Translations under genes and position numbers: made by a program
Shown here: piece by piece, positions 35,501-43,562 of the stretch
How the letters are laid out: each line of letters begins with the position of its first letter
How positions within the stretch are numbered: position 1 is the first letter of the stretch
The notes under the pieces: generated by a model
The model's input: only the letters and a program-made list of their open reading frames with translations
Told to the model about the DNA's origin: nothing
Database searches by the model: none
Source: an uncultured Lachnospiraceae bacterium
Lineage (GTDB): Bacteria > Bacillota > Clostridia > Lachnospirales > Lachnospiraceae
Assembly (NCBI GenBank): GCA_910586355.1
Contig: CAJUHJ010000009.1
Location: 1 to 64,000, forward strand
DNA length: 64,000 nt
Direction: 5' to 3'

Positions 35501-38500
35501 AACACGTACTGTTTTATCTCCAAGTGTTCCGGAAGATCCACTCTGATCGCTTAACGTAATCCGCTGCCCCGCAGCATCTTCAGCGAACACCTGGTATTTC
35601 AGTCCCAGTTCGCCTTTTTCAAATACAAAATTCACATGAGACAAATAATAAACTTTTCCTAAATCAAATACAATCTCGGCCTCTTTTTCCACTCTGTCAA
35701 AAGTATTGTCCCTGTCCCCATCCAGTACATTTCCAGTTGCATTTCCGCCGCTTACAGAAATCCCCGTCACAGGAGAATTGGAAAGATCGACTGTATCGTC
35801 CTCTTCTCCCCCTTCCGGCGGCTCCCCGACAACCATTATCTCTGAAAGCGCCGGCCATGCCCCATAAGCTTCTCCTTTACCAGTTGATCCAAGCAGCGTG
35901 ACAGTTACCTTCTTCACTTCTTTTAAAACTTTGGCTTTATAAGATTGATTTTCAAGAACATTATCATGGCTGCTTTGCTCTGTATAAGACCATACTTCTT
36001 CATTTTTCTCATCACTTGCAGTCACTTTAAACTGAAACGGCAGTCCGGCTTTTTCAAAATAGACCTCTACATTATCCACATAAGACGTCTGGGGCAAATC
36101 AATCTCTATCGTTACTGGATAGTCATTTCCAGCCGTTTTCCACAAATTGGATACATTGCCGTCTGTAATCATTGATAAAGACGAATCACTTGACGTCTGC
36201 CTGTTTACCTTCGGTTCTATCCCCAATGCCAGATTTTCCACAGCTGCAGACGGCGTACCCATGACTAAGATTTCTGATAATGCCGGCCATGCCCCCGGAG
36301 CTACTGTTCCCTGTCCTGTTGACCTTAGCAAAGTCACTGTTACTTTCTTTATCTCTTTTTTCACATCAATCTTATATGACCTGTTCTCTAAGACATTTCC
36401 ATGGCTGCTCTGTTCTGTATACGAGAATACCTCCTGGTTATTTTCATCTGACGCCGTCACTTCAAATTCAAACGGAAGCCCGGCTTTTTCAAAATAAACG
36501 TCTACATTATCCACATAAGACGTCCGAGGCAAATCAAGCTCTACCGTCACCGGATAGTTATTCCCGGCTGTTTTCCACAAATTATTCAAATTTCCATCTG
36601 TCAGCATTGATAGATTTGAATCAGATGAAGTCGTCTGGTTTGCCGTTGGTTCAATTCCAAGCGCCAGATTTTCAAACGTTTCCCCCTCTTCCAATTCCGT
36701 ACCATTTACTACAATTTCCTTCACCTCGACAGGTGAATCCGTTACATCAGCCGTCGTTACCGTAAGACGTATCTGGCTTGCCGTACATTCTTTAAATATT
36801 TCAGTAGTGGCAATCATAATCTGTTGTTGGGCGTCTTCATTCCCATCCAACATTTCCCATTCAGAAGTATCCGGATTAAAATATTCTAACTTCCATGTAT
36901 ATGGAAATTCTTTTGCGAGCTGCTGAATAGAAATCACAACGCCGCTGACCTGATAAGAACCCTCCAAATCAATTGTCATAGTATGCGGCCCTGCTCCTTC
37001 TGCTTTCCACCCAGTTTCCGTATTTCCATCTGTCAGATTAGCAGGACTGCCACCATCGGCAGCTGTCTGGGAAGCGCCGACCGAAACCGTCTTATCCTTA
37101 GCAATATTTACAATTTCCTGCGCGCTGCCTCCCATATTTTTTTCAAGGTTCGTATAAGAATATTTTTCATACGCCTGCTCTGCCAGCGCAGCTAAATCTG
37201 CGTCAGACGGCATCGTCTCAAACGAATATTTTCCATCTTCATCATCTGATTTTCTGTTTACCCACTGGAATTCCCATAAAAACCAATTGCGTTCCGCTTT
37301 CAGATCCGCCGGATTTTTTTCTTCGTCTTTCAAACCTTTCAACTCTGCTATCCGGTTGCGAACCCAGATTTCCCATCGTTCTTTATAAAAAGTCTTTGTC
37401 AGTCCCGCCCATTTGCGATTGGAATAATCTTTCAGGGAACCGACGCGCTCGCCTCCCCATGTCGTAACTAAAGCGCGGGCGTTGAATTCAAACAAATCTT
37501 TTGTCCAATCGTCTGCATCTGTAATCATTTTTCTGGCTGCTTCTACCCAAGTACCAAGCATAAATTCGTCTGTCGTAGAAAGAATCTGGTCAGACAACTC
37601 AATCATTCCTAAAAATGCTGTGGAAAGTTTTGTAAACTCTTCCAGATTTCCAGCGTTCTTCGCTTGAACCATCAATTTATGGTATTCCACTGCCGCATTA
37701 CAAATCACCTGTTCTGCTACGTCTGCCAAATCATACTTATAGGCTTCCGATTCAGCAAACGCTTCATAATTTTCAATTAACAGCAAGAGCGCCTTATCTA
37801 ATTCTTTTTTGTCATACAAAATATTGCTGTGTCCCCATGTCGAAGCAGCATTAAAACTATCCGACGGACGCGTATTGATAACTGTCTCTGCCGCTCCCTG
37901 ATAATAAATGCCTTTGTCAGCGTATGCCGTATTTAATAAAATCTTCCAAGCCTGGTTTAAGCTGTCGCTCGTTCCTCCAGCGCGCCGTTCCCCATATGTC
38001 TTCATCCACTCCCGGTAATTAATCGGGTCTTTCGACCAGTTTGTATCAAACAACAGCTCATACACTGCCGGGCCGTTCTCCATAGCTTCCGGCGTCATAC
38101 CGATTCCAACCATATTATTCGTATTTTGGTACGTCTCTATGGGATCCACTGCAATAACGGGCACCTCTCCGTCCAACCCCATACGTCCGCCAAAATTATG
38201 CAGCATACAATATATCCATGGCGAGCCATTTTGTTCAAATAAACCATGCTGCGGATTCATATCTGCCTGCAAATCCAGCGGCAGCGTTTTTTTCGTATCC
38301 AGCTGCGACATTTTATTGGCATTCAGATTGCCCTGCCACTGCTGCATAACCCAAATAGCTTCTGCATCGCTTTTTAGCATTTCTTTCTGTACTTCACCAT
38401 AAATATTTCCCACGTCAAGGCCTCCGGTATTGCCGCCTTCGTGGAATGGATCTACCGCATAATAATGAGACACATCCCCAAATACATTTTTCTGTTTTTC

Positions 38501-39982
38501 ATAAAACACTTCTGCGGCATCTGAAAAATAATTCTTTTTGCCTGCCGCCGTCTCTTCTGCCGTCAGATACGTTTTGATAATAGACGGACGCGTAAAACCA
38601 GACCAGCCGTCTGTCGGCGTCAATACTGCGCCTTCATTTTTCTCTGCAAACGTCTCCGGCACCTGTCCGCCAAAACCCTGAATCACCGGGCTGATACCAT
38701 ATGTCTGCATACGGTCATGTATCTGTCTTCCGAGTTCAGTGCGCTGCTCAAACCATGAATTTGGCAAAGGACCGCCGATACTATAAAGATTTTGCATATA
38801 AAACCATGCAAAATATGCCGGGCCGCAGATATAGTCTTTGATTTCTTCATCTGTAAAATTAAATTCCCTAAACGTCTGCCGCAGAACTTCTTCCTGTCCT
38901 ACAATGTCCAAAATCAAGTTAATCCCATTCATTGCCGCCCAGTCTAAAAACTCTTCATATTCATCCCAGTTCCAGAATGACATCGTATAAGAATATGTAC
39001 AAAAGTTTAACGCATACCGCAAATCAAACTGCGCTTCTTTTACAATCCGTTTTCCAACGGGTTTGATTTCTTTTAAATTGGTATTTGAGCCGTATAACGG
39101 ATTATAGTCTATATTTACATAATTCCTCAGATAATAATTAAAACCGGAAGCCATTGCCAAACCGTTGTTGCCCCGGATAACAATCGTGCCGTTTTCTCCG
39201 TCTTTAATCTCAAAAATATCTTTATCTGCTTCTAAACTATTACGCAATTCAAAACGAAAACTCGATTTCCACTTCTCGCCGATTACACGTCCGACCAAAT
39301 TTCCCATCTCTGTAATGACTTTTTGATTGGCATACGTTTTGTCATTTTCAAACTTATCCCATTCTTCCTGCCATTTGCTTCCTTCCCAGTCTTCTACTGT
39401 AATTTCAGCCGGCGTTAAAACCGTATCGCTTAATTTAGAACCATACACTTCTATCTCGGAGAGATTTGTCACAAACCTGTCGGAATTATATGCCATATTC
39501 AGCCTTAAATAAGACGCTTCCACATTGACTGTATGGCTGTCTCCTTCTGCCGATGCAAGAGTGTCCGAAGTCTTAGAAATAATTTTATCATAATTGACTC
39601 CGTCCTTAGATGCGTATACATAATAATTATTATACGAACCGTCCGCCAAATTAAAAATCTTAATCAGGGACAACTGATAGGTTCCATCCAGTTTTATATC
39701 AATGTAACGATTATGGTCGTACATTCTGTTATAAGAGGCAGCATTTCCCTCTCCATTACTGGGAATTGATTGCCAGTAAGTAGTTGTATCCCCATCCACC
39801 GCCATCTGCGCCCCATGGCCATTGGCATTTTTTGCCGAAATGCTGTCTGCTGGAATATTAATTTTACTGTCTGCAGCTTTTGCCGTTTCCACGCCGCCCA
39901 GGACAGAGAAATTTCCAGACACCAAAGATACTAGAAGTAAAATTGACAGACATTTTCTCCATAGTCTCTGTTTTTTGTACAT
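32516..39982 (-). CDS. Giant secreted alpha-N-acetylglucosaminidase (GH89) with F5/8C, Big_2 and LRR modules
   Basis: This 2488-residue exported enzyme is about three times the length of a bare GH89. A signal peptide (about 1-37) is followed by an F5/8-type (CBM32-like) domain (about 45-185), the GH89 region (about 200-950), four further F5/8-like or beta-sandwich domains (about 957-1650), a helical FIVAR-like spacer (about 1655-1875), five Big_2 domains (about 1879-2335) and an LRR_5 module (about 2347-2488). The catalytic core shows ALNFCTYSYTMSFWNWDEY, YAVDPFHEGGNTGG (Glu near 515, likely acid/base) and MLHNFGGRMGLDG. Relatives remove terminal alpha-GlcNAc, for instance from mucin caps or heparan. 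No sortase signal is present; the basic C-terminus may bind the wall. GGAG seven bases before the ATG at 39982 fixes the start. Confidence 0.9.
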   Translation of the reverse strand: MYKKQRLWRKCLSILLLVSLVSGNFSVLGGVETAKAADSKINIPADSISAKNANGHGAQMAVDGDTTTYWQSIPSNGEGNAASYNRMYDHNRYIDIKLDGTYQLSLIKIFNLADGSYNNYYVYASKDGVNYDKIISKTSDTLASAEGDSHTVNVEASYLRLNMAYNSDRFVTNLSEIEVYGSKLSDTVLTPAEITVEDWEGSKWQEEWDKFENDKTYANQKVITEMGNLVGRVIGEKWKSSFRFELRNSLEADKDIFEIKDGENGTIVIRGNNGLAMASGFNYYLRNYVNIDYNPLYGSNTNLKEIKPVGKRIVKEAQFDLRYALNFCTYSYTMSFWNWDEYEEFLDWAAMNGINLILDIVGQEEVLRQTFREFNFTDEEIKDYICGPAYFAWFYMQNLYSIGGPLPNSWFEQRTELGRQIHDRMQTYGISPVIQGFGGQVPETFAEKNEGAVLTPTDGWSGFTRPSIIKTYLTAEETAAGKKNYFSDAAEVFYEKQKNVFGDVSHYYAVDPFHEGGNTGGLDVGNIYGEVQKEMLKSDAEAIWVMQQWQGNLNANKMSQLDTKKTLPLDLQADMNPQHGLFEQNGSPWIYCMLHNFGGRMGLDGEVPVIAVDPIETYQNTNNMVGIGMTPEAMENGPAVYELLFDTNWSKDPINYREWMKTYGERRAGGTSDSLNQAWKILLNTAYADKGIYYQGAAETVINTRPSDSFNAASTWGHSNILYDKKELDKALLLLIENYEAFAESEAYKYDLADVAEQVICNAAVEYHKLMVQAKNAGNLEEFTKLSTAFLGMIELSDQILSTTDEFMLGTWVEAARKMITDADDWTKDLFEFNARALVTTWGGERVGSLKDYSNRKWAGLTKTFYKERWEIWVRNRIAELKGLKDEEKNPADLKAERNWFLWEFQWVNRKSDDEDGKYSFETMPSDADLAALAEQAYEKYSYTNLEKNMGGSAQEIVNIAKDKTVSVGASQTAADGGSPANLTDGNTETGWKAEGAGPHTMTIDLEGSYQVSGVVISIQQLAKEFPYTWKLEYFNPDTSEWEMLDGNEDAQQQIMIATTEIFKECTASQIRLTVTTADVTDSPVEVKEIVVNGTELEEGETFENLALGIEPTANQTTSSDSNLSMLTDGNLNNLWKTAGNNYPVTVELDLPRTSYVDNVDVYFEKAGLPFEFEVTASDENNQEVFSYTEQSSHGNVLENRSYKIDVKKEIKKVTVTLLRSTGQGTVAPGAWPALSEILVMGTPSAAVENLALGIEPKVNRQTSSDSSLSMITDGNVSNLWKTAGNDYPVTIEIDLPQTSYVDNVEVYFEKAGLPFQFKVTASDEKNEEVWSYTEQSSHDNVLENQSYKAKVLKEVKKVTVTLLGSTGKGEAYGAWPALSEIMVVGEPPEGGEEDDTVDLSNSPVTGISVSGGNATGNVLDGDRDNTFDRVEKEAEIVFDLGKVYYLSHVNFVFEKGELGLKYQVFAEDAAGQRITLSDQSGSSGTLGDKTVRVPVNGNIKKVIFKHLGNNGSGPAYAAEFRLYEFEAFGVAKSESSITAVPTEAGVLLNGSADYTVTEDGTVELTLEKAYDLNMVSVTRALDETKALKYKVEYLDLETETWELFADLTQNCNTKSSISFAVAAKSVFAQKLKLTFPEEIKLSGIQVYNTDYAGMLSDRISYIEGILAGLTYGDAYGSYQAEAKAKLESVLSEAKEAQGVNSQTIDEWLEKVNAALEEFYDTGAVFVERDELLAAMADAVDLMEKLKEYGMTSQLEAVKESYQTARAAYEVYGASQTQIQTAKSALSSGIQETAELVEAIVNNPELSEARIEFCQYLNGLEERLEENYTPESWEDYQAALSAAETVLNNAQAQITAISDAKRQLERAIENLTLLAEHPVERIVVSAEDDKTELTEGEIVQLFAEITPDNAEKKDVEWTSSAPAIASVDADGLVTSHKQGTVKITAKATDGSNVTGDITLTIKRHVPGEPIKVQRITVHAEDDKTELSIDETVQLTAAVLPETADNKAVEWSSSDPETASVDTNGLVRAKAAGDVEITATAKDGSEVTGKIMLTVKEDTSEGTTKVEQITVRAEDDKTELSVGETVQLIADVLPENADNKAVKWTSSDTDIASIGTSGLVRAKAAGDVEITATAKDGSKVTGKIELVIQETSSEKPVKPETITVSAKDGKTSLKIGESVQLTAVVNPPQAAQTVNWTSNAPQTAEVDENGLVSAKAAGEVEITAASKEDDTIAGTIKLKVLAGTGGNTNVNKPVLITAIKLSAAKTTLTVGSTVKVTAAITPTNAANKSLTFTSDNKAVATVNTSGLVTAQSAGTARITATAKDGSRKFGSIKLTVIKPEQPLPKVGASHKEGASNFIITKSSASEKTVTFKKPEKKNAKTVVVPNTVEINGYTYQVTEIAAKAFKNNKKIKTVVIGSNIKKIGKQAFSGCKKLKTIQILSKSLKKIDKTVFKGIDKKATITVPKKKYKAYKNLLKKAKLPKSVKIKKK
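33562..34052 (-). repeat. Near-identical Big_2 coding repeats (279-bp period)
   Basis: The third and second Big_2 domains of the GH89 protein are encoded by DNA of high identity from about 33562 and again from 33841, an offset of 279 bp (93 codons). The block around TTTCTACATCTCCTGCAGCT is unchanged in both. The other Big_2 copies have drifted more, so this is the most recent duplication. Confidence 0.7.
35826..36678 (-). repeat. Duplicated F5/8-type domain in the GH89 gene
   Basis: Two adjacent domains of about 140 residues are close copies, each beginning ENLALGIEP and sharing SYVDNV, YFEKAGLPF, YTEQSSH and AWPALSEI. The DNA is still clearly similar, so this is an in-gene tandem duplication. 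Confidence 0.75.
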
Positions 39983-40041
39983 ATACATTCTCCTTTCCTT
40001 TCGAACCAAAACCTTTTTTAAACCAATCCATTTTTATCTCA

Positions 40042-40070
40042 ATTTTAACATATGCATTTTTTTTTGTAAA
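40042..40070 (-). promoter_or_regulatory. Promoter of the GH89 gene
   Basis: On the minus strand TTTACA (40070-40065), 17-base spacer with a long A-run, TAAAAT (40047-40042), 60 bases before the start. No catabolite or sugar-operator motif was recognised in 39983-40306. Confidence 0.5.
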
Positions 40071-40228
40071 GTCTGAACAAATTTCAAAAGATTTTTCCTA
40101 TAATCACTTTGAATCTGGTAATAAAATCCTTTTTCTTTTGCCAGAAAAAATACAATCTACACAAAATGTCAGAAACTCGATGTATTTTCTTTGGCAAATT
40201 ACACAATTTCAAAAAACAGTATATAAGA

Positions 40229-40256
40229 TTGCGATTTGAACAAGATATGATACAAT
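40229..40256 (+). promoter_or_regulatory. Promoter of typA
   Basis: TTGCGA (40229-40234), 16-base spacer, TACAAT (40251-40256), 51 bases before the ATG. Confidence 0.5.
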
Positions 40257-40306
40257 AAATAACTGATGTAAATTACAGGTTATTGTTAGAAAGAAGGATT
40301 ATTACT

Positions 40307-42139
40307 ATGAAAATGAAAAGAGAAGATATCCGTAACATCGCAATTATTGCGCACGTCGACCATGGCAAAACAACTTTAGTCGATGAACTTTTAAAACAAA
40401 GCGGTGTTTTCCGTGAAAATCAGGAAGTCAAAGAACGTGTCATGGACTCAAACGACATTGAACGGGAGCGCGGAATTACCATTCTCTCCAAAAATACCGC
40501 AGTATTTTATAAAGATGTCAAAATTAATATCATTGACACGCCGGGCCATGCAGATTTTGGCGGTGAAGTAGAACGCGTTTTAAAAATGGCGGACGGCGTT
40601 ATTTTAGTGGTAGATGCTTTTGAAGGCGTTATGCCTCAGACCAAATTTGTCCTGATGAAAGCGCTTGCCTTAGATCTTCCAGTTATTGTATGCGTCAATA
40701 AAATTGACCGTCCGGAAGCACGTCCAGATGAAGTGATTGACGAAGTATTAGAGCTCTTTATGGATTTAGATGCATCGGACGAGCAATTAGACTGCCCATT
40801 TGTTTTTGCTTCTGCCAGAAACGGTTATGCCATGAAAGATTTAAACGAACCCAAAACAGACATGACCGATTTATTTGACACAATTCTTGACTATATTCCA
40901 GCTCCAAGCGGCGACCCAGACGCAGGCACACAAGTCTTAATCAGCACGATTGATTATAATGAATATGTCGGGCGCATTGGCGTCGGCAAAATAGACAACG
41001 GCTGTCTGAAAATCAATCAGGACGCTGTTTTAGTCAACCATCACGAACCGGACAAGCAGGTAAAAGTACGAATCAGTAAATTATATGAATACGACGGCTT
41101 AAATAAAGTGGAAGTAACAGAAGCCGGCGTAGGTTCTATCGTCGCAATATCCGGAATTTCTGATTTACGGATTGGAGACACCATCTGCTCTGTAACAGAC
41201 CCTTCGGCAATTCCATTTCAGAAAATTTCTGAACCGACGCTTGCCATGAATTTTATCGTAAACGACAGCCCTTTTGCCGGATTAGAAGGGAAATATGTAA
41301 CTTCCCGCCATATCAGAGACCGCTTGTTTCGGGAACTAAATACAGACGTCAGTCTCAGAGTAGAAGAAACGGACAGCCCTGACAGTTATAAAGTATCTGG
41401 CCGCGGTGAACTTCATTTGTCTGTCTTAATTGAAAATATGCGCAGGGAAGGTTATGAGTTTGCCGTCAGCAAAGCTGAAGTCCTCTATCATACAGATGAA
41501 AACGGAAAGAAAACAGAGCCAATGGAACTTGCCTATATTGATGTTCCGGAAGATTCCACCGGAGCTGTCATTTCAAAATTAAGCGCCCGGAAAGGAAGTT
41601 TATTGAGCATGAAAAATATCAGCGGAGGTTATACAAGGCTGGAATTTTCCATTCCTTCCCGCGGATTAATTGGCTATCGGGGAGAATTTATGACAGACAC
41701 AAAAGGAAACGGTATCATCAATACCATTTTCAACGGATATGAACCGTACTGCGGTGATATTGCGTACCGCAAGCAAGGTTCCCTGATTGCCTTTGAAACG
41801 GGTGAAGCCGTCACATACGGACTGTTTGCAGCACAGGACCGCGGCACGCTTTTCATTTCTCCCGGAGAAAAAGTATACTCTGGTATGGTAATTGGTTCCT
41901 CTTCCCGGGCAGAAGATATTGAAATCAACGTCTGCAAGAAAAAACATCTGACAAACACCCGCTCATCTTCCGCGGACGAAGCGCTGACATTAGTACCGCC
42001 GCGCATTTTAAGTTTAGAACAGGCCATTGATTTTATTGATGTGGACGAGCTGTTAGAAGTGACGCCAGAAACCCTCCGAATCCGAAAACGCATCTTAGAT
42101 TCTACCCAGAGAAAACGGTCAAATATAAACAAAGCCTAA
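40307..42139 (+). CDS. typA: Translational GTPase TypA/BipA
   Basis: This 610-residue ribosome-associated GTPase helps 50S assembly and stress or cold adaptation. G-domain motifs are AHVDHGKTT (G1), RGITI (G2), DTPGHADFGGEV (G3), NKIDRPEARP (G4) and FASARNGYAM (G5). The EF-G-like domains III and V and the TypA-specific C-terminal domain follow, with SRGLIGYRGEFMTDTKGNG and KKKHLTNTRSS near the end. The ATG at 40307 has AGAAGG nine bases upstream; the frame extends to 40283 without a better site. The length is normal, and the gene ends at a strong terminator. Confidence 0.95.
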   Translation: MKMKREDIRNIAIIAHVDHGKTTLVDELLKQSGVFRENQEVKERVMDSNDIERERGITILSKNTAVFYKDVKINIIDTPGHADFGGEVERVLKMADGVILVVDAFEGVMPQTKFVLMKALALDLPVIVCVNKIDRPEARPDEVIDEVLELFMDLDASDEQLDCPFVFASARNGYAMKDLNEPKTDMTDLFDTILDYIPAPSGDPDAGTQVLISTIDYNEYVGRIGVGKIDNGCLKINQDAVLVNHHEPDKQVKVRISKLYEYDGLNKVEVTEAGVGSIVAISGISDLRIGDTICSVTDPSAIPFQKISEPTLAMNFIVNDSPFAGLEGKYVTSRHIRDRLFRELNTDVSLRVEETDSPDSYKVSGRGELHLSVLIENMRREGYEFAVSKAEVLYHTDENGKKTEPMELAYIDVPEDSTGAVISKLSARKGSLLSMKNISGGYTRLEFSIPSRGLIGYRGEFMTDTKGNGIINTIFNGYEPYCGDIAYRKQGSLIAFETGEAVTYGLFAAQDRGTLFISPGEKVYSGMVIGSSSRAEDIEINVCKKKHLTNTRSSSADEALTLVPPRILSLEQAIDFIDVDELLEVTPETLRIRKRILDSTQRKRSNINKA

Positions 42140-42148
42140 CACAAACGA

Positions 42149-42184
42149 GGCGATTATCTGAAACTCAGATAATCGCCTTTTTTA
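42149..42184 (+). terminator. Intrinsic terminator of typA
   Basis: A perfect 13-bp stem, GGCGATTATCTGA with its complement, encloses a 3-base loop (42149-42177) and is followed by six T residues. It may also stop transcription from the converging htrA-like gene. Confidence 0.93.
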
Positions 42185-42205
42185 TAACTGCTGCGTCATT
42201 TCTGT

Positions 42206-43411
42206 TTATTCGTCTATTCTTGTCGTTAAGGATACCGGAACTTCTTTTTCTAAATATGTCCCGTTATCCGCAATCTGTACGGTAACATTTACGGTATCTC
42301 CCACCTGATAATCCCTGAGACTTTCTTTTAAATCATCCATAGAAGTAATATCTTTATCTCCTATTTTTGTAATAATATTGCCTTCCATTATACCTGCCTC
42401 TTCGGCTCCGCTTCCTTCAATCACCTGCACAACGTAGACGCCAAGCGGCATATGGTATTGCTGTGAAACTTCTTCGCTTACATCTTTGCCATAAACGCCA
42501 AGATATGGGCTGCCCGTTCTTGTCACTTTACCATTTTCAACCAAATCTTCTAAAATCGGCCCGGCTGTCGCCATTGGAATCGCAAATCCCATGCCTTCAA
42601 CCTGTGTATCTGCATATTTTGAAGAATTAATACCAATGACTTCTCCTTCTGCATTGACAAGAGCTCCTCCGCTGTTGCCTGGGTTAATCGCTGCATCTGT
42701 CTGAATCAAACGGCTCATTATTGTCTCTCCAGTCATATCATCCTGAAATGTCACTTCACGGCCAAGCGCGCTGATTACGCCGGTTGTCACCGACTGTCCA
42801 TAACCTAATGCGTTACCGATAGCAATTGCCGGATCGCCTACTGCAATTTTTTCCGAATCGCCAATTGCCGCCGTCTTAATTACATCTAATGTCTCTTTGG
42901 TTAAATCTGACAATTCCACCTGGACAACCGCCAAATCGTCTGCCGGGTCTGTTCCGCGTATCGTCGCCGGAGCCGTAGAATCATCTGAAAACTGCACAGT
43001 CAAAGCGTCTGAATTCTCCACTACATGATTATTCGTCGCTATATATAAATATTTCTCATCCTTACTGATAATAATACCGGAACCGCTGCTCTCGCTCTCA
43101 ACCGTTCCGCCCCGCCCAAAGAAACTTAAAATCTCCTGCTGCGTCATATTTGTAATAGATACGATAGACGGCATAACTTCCTCAACCACACCGGAAATAT
43201 CAGTAGAAACCGTAGACGCTCCTGTTTTTACTGGTTTTATCTTATCTGAATCAATCGCTGCGCCCTGTTCTGTATCCAAATTCTGATTTCTGTTAAGATT
43301 ACTGTCCATAAAATAATTTGCCCCAGAAAATGCCGTACCTCCTACTACTCCAAATACAAGCGCTAACGCTGCGCATTTTGTTAATTTTCCTAAAAATCTT
43401 TGTCCGCTCAT
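42206..43411 (-). CDS. HtrA/DegP-type serine protease with PDZ domain
   Basis: This 401-residue membrane-anchored protease degrades misfolded exported proteins. It has one N-terminal membrane segment (about residues 11-33), a trypsin-like domain (about 100-290) and a PDZ domain (about 295-390). The catalytic triad is complete: His in IATNNHVVENSD, Asp in PADDLAVVQV and Ser in AAINPGNSGGALV. The PDZ part has YVVQVIEGSGAEEAGIMEGN. AAGGAG lies six bases before the ATG. In Firmicutes such genes are usually under envelope-stress control; no specific site was seen in 43412-43562. Confidence 0.93.
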   Translation of the reverse strand: MSGQRFLGKLTKCAALALVFGVVGGTAFSGANYFMDSNLNRNQNLDTEQGAAIDSDKIKPVKTGASTVSTDISGVVEEVMPSIVSITNMTQQEILSFFGRGGTVESESSGSGIIISKDEKYLYIATNNHVVENSDALTVQFSDDSTAPATIRGTDPADDLAVVQVELSDLTKETLDVIKTAAIGDSEKIAVGDPAIAIGNALGYGQSVTTGVISALGREVTFQDDMTGETIMSRLIQTDAAINPGNSGGALVNAEGEVIGINSSKYADTQVEGMGFAIPMATAGPILEDLVENGKVTRTGSPYLGVYGKDVSEEVSQQYHMPLGVYVVQVIEGSGAEEAGIMEGNIITKIGDKDITSMDDLKESLRDYQVGDTVNVTVQIADNGTYLEKEVPVSLTTRIDE

Positions 43412-43562
43412 ATAAAACTCCTTCCTCTTCTTTTTATCATAAATTGTTTGGTTTTGTTGTTTACATAAGATAGTATACTGCTAATTTATGTTCGGTTTTT
43501 GATGAAATTATGAAAAATCTATGAAGTTCGGAGAGGGTATCGGTTGTGGCTTCACTACTAAC

